From positions 1,132,501 to 1,196,500 of the forward strand of contig BSQZ01000111.1 of NCBI GenBank assembly GCA_033239005.1: a DNA stretch of 64,000 nt, read 5' to 3'. A program made the translations under genes and the position numbers. The stretch comes from Lamellibrachia satsuma. Taxonomy: Eukaryota > Annelida > Polychaeta > Sabellida > Siboglinidae. Position 1 is the stretch's first letter. Every line of letters starts with the position of its first letter. Below the pieces are notes generated by a model that saw nothing but the letters and a program-made list of their open reading frames with translations, searched no databases and was not told the DNA's origin. This document shows positions 25,072-34,193 of the stretch, piece by piece.

Positions 25072-27597
25072 CTACAAGGACGCGGTTGGAGTAGGAGAAA
25101 CAGAAGACTGTATGATGGACGCAATGTATAAGGAGCCAGGATGTGGTTGGAGGTAGGAGAGACAGAGGACTTCATGGCGGAGGCAATGTGTAAGTGCAGA
25201 GATGTGGCTGGAGGTAGGGGCAACAGAGGGACAGTATGGTGGACGTAATGTGGCTGGAGGTAGGGGAGACTGGAGCCTGTATGATGGATGCACTGTATCA
25301 GGAGTCAGGATGTGGCTGGAGGTAGGAGCAACTGAGGAGTATGGTGGATGCAATGTATAAGGAGCAAGGGTTTGGTTGGAGGTAGGAAAGACAGAGGGAC
25401 TGTATGATGATGGACGCAATGTATCAGGAGTCAGGATGTGGCTGGAGGTAGGAGAAACAGAGGACCGTATGGTGGAAGCAATGTATCAGGAGCCAGGATT
25501 TGGTTGGAGGTAGGAGAGACAGGGGACTGTATGATGGCTGCAATGTGTCAGGAGCCAGGATGTGGCTGTACGTAGGAATAACAGAGGATAGTATGGTGGA
25601 GAGAATGTGTAAGGAATAAGGGTGTGGCTGGAGGTAGGAAAGACGGAGGACTGTATGATGGATGCAATGTGTAAAGAGTCAGGATTTGGCTGGAGGTAGG
25701 GGGACAGAGGACTGTATGATGGACGCAATGTATCAGGAGTTACCATGTGGCTGTAGGTAGGAGCAACTGAGGACAGTAGTGGACGGAATGTATAAGGAGC
25801 AAGTGTGTGGCTGGAGGTAGGAAAGACAGAGGACTGTATGATGGACGCAATGTGTAATGAGCCCGGATGTGGCTGGAGGTAGGAGATACAGAGGATAGTA
25901 TGGTGGACGCAGTGTATCAGGAGCCAGGATTTGGTTGGAGGTAGGAGAGACAGGGGACTGTATGATGGCTGCAATGTATCAGGAGCCAGGATGTGGCTGT
26001 GCGTAGGAATAACAGAGGATAGTATGGTGGAGACAATGTGTAAGGAGTAAGGGTGTGGCTGGAGGTAGGAAAGACGGAGGATTGTATGATGGATGCAATG
26101 TGTAAAGAGTCAGGATTTGGCTGGAGGTAGGGGGGACAGAGGACTGTATGATGGACGCAATGTATCAGGAGTTAGCATGTGGCTGTAGGTAGGAGCAACT
26201 GAGGACAGTAGGTGGACGGAATGTATAAGGAGCAAGTGTGTGGCTGGAGGTAGGAAAGACAGAGGACTGTATGATGGACGCAATGTGTACAGAGCCCGGA
26301 TGTGGCTGGAGGTAGGAGATACAGAGGATAGTATGGTGGACGCAGTGTATAAGGAGCAAGGGTGTGGCTCAAGGTAGGAAAGAAAGAGGACTGTATGATG
26401 AACGCAATGTGTAAAAAGCCAGGATGTGGCTAGATGTAGGGGAGACAGAGGACTGTATGACGGACGCAATGTATCAGGAGTCAGGATGTGGCTGGAGGGA
26501 GGAGATACAGAGGATAGTATGGTGGACGCAATGTATAAGGAACGCTGTAGGTAGGAACAACAGAGGATAGTATGGTGGAGGCAATGTTTAAGGAGCAGGG
26601 ATGTGGCTGGAGGTAGGGGCAACACAGGACAGTATGGTGGACGTAATGTTTCAGGAGTCAGGATGTGGCTGGAGATAGGGGAGACGGAGCATGTATGATG
26701 GATGCACTGTATCAGGAGTAAGGATGTGGCTGGAGGTAGGAGCAACTGATGAGAGTTTGGTGGATGCAATGTATAAGGAGCAATGGTTTGGCTGGAGGTA
26801 GGAAAGACAGAGGACTGTATGATGGATGCAATGTGTACAGAACCAAGATGTGGCTGGATGTAGGGGAGACAGAGGACTGTATGACGGACGCAATGTATCA
26901 GGAGTCAGGATGTGGCTGGAGGTAGGAGATACAGAGGATAGTATGGTGGACGCAATGTATAAGGAACGCTGTAGGTAGGAACAACAGAGGATAGTATGGT
27001 GGAGGCAATGTTTAAGGAGCAGGGATGTGGCTGGAGGTAGGGGCAACACAGGACAGTATGGTGGACGTAATGTTTCAGGAGTCAGGATGTGGCTGGAGGT
27101 AGTGGAGACGGAGCATGTATGATGGATGCACTGTATCAGGAGTCAGGATGTGGCTGGAGGTAGGAGCAACTGATGAGAGTTTGGTGGATGCAATGTTTAA
27201 GGAGCAAGGGTTTGGCTGGAGGTAGGAAAGACAGAGGACTGTATGATGGATGCAATGTGTACAGAGCCAAGATGTGGCTGGATGTAGGGGAGACAGAGGA
27301 CTGTATGATGGACGCAATGTATCAGGAGTCAGGATGTGGCTGGAGGTAGGAGAAACAGAGGACAGTATGGTGGACGCAATGTATCAGGATCCAGGATGTG
27401 GTTGGAGGTAGGAGAGACAGGGGACTGTATGATGGCCGCAATGTGTCAGGAGCCAGGATGTGGCTGTACGTAGGAATAACAGAGGATAGTATGGTGCAGG
27501 CAATGTGTAAGGAGTAAGGGTGTGGCTGGAGGTAGGAAAGAAGGAGGACTGTATGATGGACGCAATATATCGGGAGCCAGTATGTGGCTGGAAGTAG

Positions 27598-28048
27598 GAG
27601 CAACGTATACAGTAGTTCTATTTATGTTATGTAGGAGGAGGAAGGATGTGAAGAAGCGTCCGTACTAGCGACAGACGAGAGGAGACGCTCATTACATAGA
27701 TTAGTTCAGATAATTATTGATTTGTACATTTACTGTATTAAATGCACGCCGTTCTAGAGCTGTCTCGGTACTCATAACCCCGCTTTTTCCTTGCGTGATG
27801 GATGCCTGGTGTCGGTTAGTTGACAGCTGCCGGCCGCTTATCTGTTTTTCTTGTTCCGAGGGTTACGTCAGCTGTCTGGTTTATTTCTAGCATGCTATAT
27901 AAATGAGCTGGGATCTTCGTGTCGTCATCACAACCGTCATTATTGCCTTCGTAGTCGTTCAGATAGATCATGCCTGCCGAACTGGTACCCCTGTTCAGCG
28001 TTGTCTTGGTAGTTCTCCAAGCCGTCGGGACCGCGATGTTTCAACTGC
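27598..28048 (+). other. Unique promoter-like block in right arm
   Basis: Mirror of 15,853-16,303. TATATAAA lies at 27,896-27,903. Two overlapping start codons follow: 27,903 (69-codon ORF) and 27,970, where a 32-codon frame (27,970-28,068) also starts with a hydrophobic, signal-like stretch (L-V-P-L-F-S-V-V-L-V-V-L). With normal spacing a transcript from the TATA box would begin near 27,925 and use the second ATG. Confidence 0.4.
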
Positions 28049-28112
28049 CGGGATGTGGCTGTACGTAGGAATAACAGAGGATAGTATGGTGGAGGCAATG
28101 TGTAAGAAGTAA
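27903..28112 (+). CDS. Small ORF with signal-peptide-like start (right arm copy)
   Basis: Identical in protein to the left-arm copy (15,789-15,998, - strand). Hydrophobic leader, likely cleavage after D-H-A, then a short Cys-containing segment and a tail read from two minisatellite units, ending in K-K. The presence of the same frame in both arms follows from the palindrome and does not by itself show selection. No homologue is recognised. Confidence 0.25.
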   Translation: MSWDLRVVITTVIIAFVVVQIDHACRTGTPVQRCLGSSPSRRDRDVSTAGMWLYVGITEDSMVEAMCKK

Positions 28113-28588
28113 GGGTGTGGCTGGAGGTAGGAAAGACGGAGGACTGTATGATGGACGCAACGTGTAAAGAGTCAGGATTTGACTGGATGTAGGAAGACAG
28201 AGGACTGTATGATGGACGCAATGTATCAGGAGTTAGCATGTGGCTGCAGGTAGGAGCAACTGAGGACAGTAGGTGGACGCAATGTATAAGGAGCAAGGGT
28301 TTGGCTGGAGGTAGGAAAGACACAGGACTGCATGATGGACGCAATATATCAGGAGTCAGGATGTGGCTGGAGGTAGGGGAGAGACTGGCATCGAATAAAT
28401 TACTGCACAGTATTGTGCAAATGACGGGCTTATCTTTCAACGTGCTCAGACTTGCATACATCCAGTGGACGAACCAGCGCTTTAACTACAACGCTAATAT
28501 GACTACATATAGCCATGTTATTTAAAACGTGCATTTCCCGAGTACCAAAATCCACTAGTGCAGCTGTTAGTATCGCCTTATTGCGTCC

Positions 28589-29555
28589 TTTCGGGAATAA
28601 TTAATATGAATTTATGTGTTTTAATATGATTTGATATATATGGCTATTTAAATAATGATATTACTATATTTATATGATTTTATGTGCTTTAATATGATTT
28701 GATATATAACTATTTTTAAATATTTATATTACTATAGTTATATTATTTTATGTGCTTTAATATATAACTATTTTTAATTAATTATATTACTATATTTATA
28801 TGATTTTATGTGCTTTAATATGATGTATCGTTATTATGATTTGATATAGCTATTTTTAAATGAAATAATGAACGCTATTTATATGCTTTAATATTGCTAT
28901 TTTTAAATGAAAGGATATATGCTTTAATATGGTTAAATATATGGCTATTTTTACATATTTATAGTACTATATATGATTTTATGTGGTTTAATATGATTTG
29001 ATATAACTATTTTTAACTGATTATATTACTATATTAATGATTTTATGTGCTTTAATATGATTTGATATATATGATTTGATATATATGGCTATTTTTAAAT
29101 AATGATATTACTATATTTATATGATTTTATGTGCTTTAATATGATTTGATATATAACTATTTTTAAATAATTATATTACTATATTTATATGATTTTATGT
29201 GCTTTAATATGATGTATCATTATTAAATATTAAAGTTTCTTTGTGATTTCATTCAATGAGGTGTTGTGTCTGTTAGCAACAGGGTAACGCAGGTCACAAC
29301 GAACCAACGGTTAGGGTATCGCGGACTACATAGAACCACGGATTATATAAATAATTATATTACTATATTTATATGATTTTATGTGCTTTAATATGATGTA
29401 TCGTTATTAAATATTAAAGTTTCTTGATGATTTCATTCAATGAGGTGTTGTGTCTGTTAGCAACAGGGTAACGCGGGGCACAACGAACCAACGGTTAGGG
29501 TATCGCGGACTACATCGAACCACGGATTATATGTCTTGGAATAAAATTACTCCTC
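28589..29555 (-). repeat. Right arm AT-rich array
   Basis: Mirror of 14,345-15,310. Confidence 0.85.
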
Positions 29556-30215
29556 AAGGATCGGGGTAGCGTTCACATAGGGTAGCGGTCACTACGTTAG
29601 GGTAGCGGTCACTACTGAGGTCAAGGGTCACCACACATGAGATCAACAGGTCGGTGGAAACACCCCTAAGCTCACAACCTCTGGCGCGATGGTCAACATA
29701 CGCAAGTCGATTCATATATATATATTCATCGTAGTTGTAGTTGTAGTGATATTACACGCTACCACGCTTGATGTATCGCCATGCTGCTTGTATTATACTC
29801 AATAAAATACGTGTGCACTCGTACCATATAGTGTTGCGTTGATTTCTCGTCTCCATTAGTCCCCTTTGATAGTTGATATAATTAACGACCCTATTATTAA
29901 TTGATTACTAATGACCCTATAATTACTACGTATGATTCGTCACGGTCACTACCCGGTCATAGGTCAACACACAAGGGTAGCGGTCACTACTGAGGTCAAG
30001 GGTCACCACACATGACATCAACAGGTCGGAATCATGTCAACATGTTGGGGTTATGACCGTTAGGGTTATCTCCAGTCGCTAGGGGGCGCTCGTGGTGGAT
30101 GTAGGTCACCGCTAGGGGGCGCTGGGGGCTACCCAGAAGTCACGTGACCGGAAGTTACTGGGTTGCTCTTTACTGGGCCGCTCTTTTGATGTTTCATTAG
30201 CACACTATAACTACT
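29556..30215 (-). promoter_or_regulatory. Right arm outer block with regulatory-like motifs
   Basis: Mirror of 13,684-14,344. The two CTCF-like sites are at 30,075-30,090 and 30,108-30,123 and point opposite to those of the left arm. Confidence 0.45.
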
Positions 30216-30221
30216 GACGTG
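30216..30221. repeat. Foldback element TSD, right (gacgtg)
   Basis: Second copy of the 6-bp duplication, directly after the arm end actact. GAC GTG are codons of the hAT transposase frame. Confidence 0.93.
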
Positions 30222-30287
30222 CTGAGGCTCGCAGTGTCAAGTCTGAAGCCAGATGTGGGACACTTGGTGGCGCAGCGACATCTCTAG
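30216..30287 (+). pseudogene. hAT transposase remnant, C-terminal end
   Basis: Continues the frame interrupted at 13,683: [20 protein letters not shown], then R-H-L and a TAG stop at 30,285-30,287. This is the usual extreme C-terminus of GTF2IRD2-like hAT transposases. That the frame rejoins exactly across a 16.5-kb insertion, once one TSD copy is discounted, is the best proof of the insertion. Confidence 0.75.
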
Positions 30288-30663
<376 letters not shown>

Positions 30664-30671
30664 GTGTACAG
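30664..30671. repeat. hAT target site duplication, right (gtgtacag)
   Basis: Identical to 12,349-12,356. The sequence that follows (tatgctaat) aligns with the text after the single site in copy B. Confidence 0.92.
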
Positions 30672-30774
30672 TATGCTAATTATCAGACGCCTGTTACAAC
30701 CAATAATGTAATAATTGACCGGTAATATAATAATCGACCAGTAATGTAATAAATCGACCGGCAATGTAACAAAA

Positions 30775-31310
30775 ATAATGATGATAATCATAATGTTCGT
30801 GATGCTGATGATGTTAATAATGATGATGTAGAAGATGATTATGAGGGTGATAAACGATAATGATGATGATGATGACGATTAAGGGGTCATCCTAGTGACG
30901 ATGATAATGATGATGATGATAATGACGACGATGATGATAAATATTAAGATGATGATGATAAGGATGATGGTGATAACGATGGTGATGATAAGGATGATAA
31001 ATTGTTATGATGATGATGAGGAAGAAGATGAATACAACTTAGCGGTCATAGAGATGATGATGATGATGATGATGATTATGACGATGATGATGATGATAAA
31101 AATTATGATGATGATGATGATGATAACGATAGTGATAATGAGGATGATAATTGATTATAATGATGATGAAGAAGAAGATGAAGACAACTAAGCGGTCTTA
31201 GTGATGATGATGCCGAAGATTATGATAATGAGGGTGATCATTATTACGACTATGAGGACGAAGACAATGACACCTTCAGCCTCATCATGCTGCTCCTCCT
31301 CTTCATCGTC
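30775..31310 (+). repeat. (GAT)n / (GAA)n trinucleotide arrays
   Basis: Degenerate gatgat tracts, two related sub-blocks each ending gaagaagatgaa...aacta(a/t)gcggtc. The low-complexity open frames here (for example Met/Ile/Asp-rich) are artefacts. Confidence 0.9.
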
Positions 31311-31384
31311 ATCATTATCCTTATCTTCACCCTTACAACGGCTAGCTATGCTGACACCCACTTGACGTTCACAAACGTATGATT

Positions 31385-32585
31385 AACATAGGAATCTCAG
31401 AACGAGTGAGCCGCATATTTTCTTGAAGGACATATGGAATGCCATTCATATAGTTTGGACCGAGTCAGACAGAATGGTAAGGAAGAAGGGGGTCATTAAA
31501 AAGGGTCACCTCTACATATGAAAAAGGTAATCACTTAATCACACTCAATTAAGGGATCATCTCAAACAATTATTTAAGGGATCATTAAAAATGCTTAATA
31601 ACTGATCATCATTTGATCAAATTGAGGGGTCATATCAAAGAAGGTAGGGGAAATCAAAATGCAATGTGATATTATATTAGAAACTTAAGCCTAACCACAA
31701 AAATAATAACATAAGGGACCAGCTGAAACAATTAAGGGGTTATCTAAAAAAATTATGTTAAGGGTAATTTCAATCAACAAAAATATTCATCTAAACGAGG
31801 GCACCCACTTATTTTTAGATGATCCCTTAATTTGTTAAGAAGATCAGCTTGTTAACTTGTTAATTACTTTTTACATATTTTGTGATGATCACTTAACTTT
31901 TTTTAGAAGACCCATTCATTTTATGAGATGTCCCCTTAATTTATTTAACTTTTTCGAGACGACCACTTGACTTGATGAGATGAGCCCATAATGTTTTGAT
32001 ATGATCAGCTAGTTTATTTTTAAATGACCCTTAATAAGACATTTTTAAATTATCCTATAATTTGTTTTTGATAAAATCCCTTAATTTTAATCATATTTAA
32101 AAATGCTTTGGTTGCCCTTTAATCGCTTAGATGAACATTTTATTTGACTGAAATTACCCTTAACTTATTTTTTTGAGCTAACCCCTTATTTGTTTCAGCT
32201 GGTCCCTTATTTTATTATTTTTGCTTTTAAGCTTAAGTTTCTAATAAAATATCACATTGCATTTTGATATTTACCCTAACTTGTTTGATATGACCCCGTA
32301 ATTTTATCAAATGATGATAAGTTATTAAGCATTTTTAATGAACCCTTAAATAATTGTTTGAGATCATCCCTTAATTGAGTGTAGATTACCTCTTTCATGT
32401 GTTGAAGTGACCCGTTTTAATCATCCCCCCTCCCTCTTCCTTACCACTCTGTCTGATTCGGTCCGATTGTTTGCCAACATGTAATTACTACCGTGCGTTA
32501 CCTGGGAAGTTATATGAGCGGCATTCCATATGTCCTAGCAGAAAACATGCGGCTCACTCGTTCTGAGATTCCTATGTTACTTAAT
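31385..32585. repeat. 1.2-kb palindrome
   Basis: Arms of about 400-440 bp (31,385-31,800 and 32,140-32,585) are inverted copies with moderate divergence, centred near 31,985. Both arms contain ggggtcat/atgacccc-type text every 30-40 bp and the outer phrase aggaatctcagaacgagtga. In copy B only the right arm remains (about 62,940-63,345). Confidence 0.8.
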
Positions 32586-32794
32586 AATTACCGGTCGATT
32601 TATTACATTACTGGTCGATTATTACATTACTGGTTGTAACAGACGCATTAATAAAATTATCATAATTGTTCAGGTTGAAAAACATGTTGATGTAGCAATG
32701 TTACTACACAGTGCATGTATAGGAAATACAATAATGACCATCTGAATATGCCAACAAACAGTTATATTCGATAATTATGTTAAAGCTTTGTGTT

Positions 32795-32910
32795 TTTCTA
32801 ACAACTCCATGGTATCATATTGATAACTGCTGTTCACGAAGTTGCATATTTCCAAGATGTCAGACTGTATTATAGCACGGAGTGAACTGCGCGGCGATGG
32901 ACGACGCAAT
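32795..32910 (-). repeat. Interspersed repeat family Z, copy 1
   Basis: Reverse complement of text found at 42,600-42,800 and 47,030-47,230, with shared phrases gtgaactg, acttcgtgga-aacaa, and tagaaaaacacaaagcttta. The copy at about 63,620-63,730 belongs to the duplicated block. Confidence 0.6.
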
Positions 32911-33220
32911 GGCGGCCATATTTAATAGGCGAACGACATTAATGCTAAACAAAATACATGGTTTTGGGCATATGCACGTATAAGAGCTACCAAAGCATAA
33001 ATATACGCAACTGCCATCAAGAATATGACGCCTGTGGTTTACACACTCAGCATCTTATCTTCATGGACCGTGCTACCCTGTTAGATCGTCACGAGTGCGT
33101 GAAGTCTGGCAACATTCGTTCACCAAATGAGAATATATTATTTGTAAATGCCTATTCCTATTCTGGCCAATATAATATGGCCATGCTGTTTTTGGTCTAA
33201 ATTCAACTTATGCAACACAT

Positions 33221-33940
33221 TTTGGCCGTTATTCACTAAGCTCATTTTAACCCATTCTGACTTAGCAGTTAGTTTGATTGAGAGTTTGCGTTGCTTCCGA
33301 CGGCCATCGAAGACACGTGATGCATCTCACCGGAAGTCGATTTCTTAAAACAGCTAGGCCCTCGTTGGTGGCCCAATAAACTTGTCAGCCGCCAGGAAGA
33401 CACAGGTTGGACCGGAATCGCCCATTTTTAGACACAATCTGAGGAAACCACAGACTTGATATATTTTATTGTAGTTGGAAAGGGTTAGTTTGTTTTAACT
33501 ATTTTAGGTGCGTTTCCCCTAAACAAAGACTTTAGTTTCGCTTAAACAAATAGTATGCAGGTCATGACAGCGTTACTAAGCTTTATACAGATATGTAGAT
33601 GTCGACACCAATGAACGGCTCCAAACGGGTTATGTTCACTTTACATACTTTGTGCTGCAGTAGCTCCCATGGTGAGGCGAACCAACGTGAATGTAGGTCA
33701 GACATAGGGCAAGTCCAGTTTTCATCCAATACATAAGTTGACGAACAATAAGTTATATTGACATGCTGTCTCCAGGATCTTTAGAAGATCTTTGCGCTTT
33801 ACCCCTGGCAGACATGTTAATTCCAAAGTAAACTCTCTAGGAAGTATTCAACCACGATGCAGTTATTGCGCGAAGACTGTACGTTCACATATATACATCA
33901 CTGTCTATTGCCATTCAGTACTTTATATAGCTGAATGAAC
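33221..33940. other. No recognised feature
   Basis: AT-rich intergenic sequence after the last point that can be compared with the right end of the window. No coding or repeat signal was recognised. Confidence 0.4.
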
Positions 33941-33949
33941 TGGGGCAAC

Positions 33950-34050
33950 GTCGAGTGAACGGAATAACTCAAACGGTTGCAAGAGGATTCGAACACCGGT
34001 CGTCCATAATGAAATGTCCACGTTCCAACCACAATGTCACTGCGCCCCAT
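33950..34050 (-). mobile_element. tRNA-derived SINE head
   Basis: On the - strand it reads ggggcgcagtgacattgtgg, ggttggaacg and then a clear B box gtgttcgaatcc (33,985-33,996). This is the tRNA-like head of a SINE; no matching body was delimited. Confidence 0.55.
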
Positions 34051-34061
34051 GATTTAGTAAT

Positions 34062-34193
34062 ATATACTTATTGAACGATACAGGATTTTATGCACGATAT
34101 GCTTCATAATGTTGTATCGAACGGCGTTACGAGCCCAATACAACATTCTGAAGCAACGAGTGCATAAAACCCGTCATCGTTTGAACATATATT
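34062..34193. mobile_element. Hairpin MITE-like inverted repeat
   Basis: Arms of ~56 bp (34,062-34,117 and 34,137-34,193) pair with few mismatches around a ~20-base loop; shared text includes ttttatgcac and ttcataatgttgtat. No target duplication was confirmed. Confidence 0.6.

Larger units (their letters stand above)
25072..28432 (+). repeat. Right arm 62-bp minisatellite
   Basis: Mirror of the left 62-bp array. Small indels shift the open frames relative to the left arm, which supports the view that those frames are not under selection. Confidence 0.92.
13684..30215. mobile_element. Giant foldback (all-TIR) transposable element, 16,532 bp
   Basis: The two halves are reverse complements over nearly all their length. 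Mirrored landmarks have coordinate sums of 43,899 at the outer ends and 43,901-43,908 further in, so only a few bases of net indel separate the ~8.2-kb arms. The outer ends are AGTAGTTATAGTGTGC and its complement, flanked by the 6-bp duplication gacgtg, and the element splits hAT transposase codons cleanly. Each arm runs, outside to inside: a GC-rich block with CTCF-like and DR1 motifs, an AT-rich array, a 62-bp minisatellite interrupted by a unique 450-bp block, a ~21-bp array, a CCAAT-rich block, a 29-bp satellite, and a short duplicated block. A 116-bp MITE is the spacer. No transposase, polymerase or integrase ORF is visible. Drosophila FB and Galileo elements also have long satellite-like TIRs but are much shorter. 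Confidence 0.9.
30689..32650. mobile_element. Foldback-like element with (gtaatgtaataatcgacc)n termini
   Basis: The left end ctgttacaacca followed by 3-4 units of gtaatgtaataatcgacc (to 30,770) is inverted at the right end (32,588-32,646, ending tggttgtaacag). A possible 4-bp duplication acgc flanks the ends. The interior holds two (GAT)n arrays and a 1.2-kb palindrome, with no coding sequence. The same element in copy B spans about 62,286-63,450. Confidence 0.6.
30672..33220 (+). repeat. Segmental duplication copy A, right of the hAT insertion
   Basis: Aligns with 62,276-64,000. Copy A is longer because it contains a full palindrome at 31,385-32,585 of which copy B retains one arm, and ~60 bp around 32,995-33,055 that copy B lacks. 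Confidence 0.85.

Noticed and set aside
13684..30215. The giant palindrome as a missed-adapter or assembly artefact
   Set aside because: The two outer flanks differ, belong to one hAT transposase frame, and carry a 6-bp TSD; the arms are also not perfectly identical. A collapse or expansion of satellite length remains possible.
13684..30215. An intact Polinton/Maverick or other autonomous transposon
   Set aside because: No polymerase, integrase, ATPase, capsid or transposase frame is visible in either arm; only terminal features resemble Polintons.
30895..31191. Met/Ile/Asp-rich frame
   Set aside because: Degenerate (GAT)n array, not a gene.
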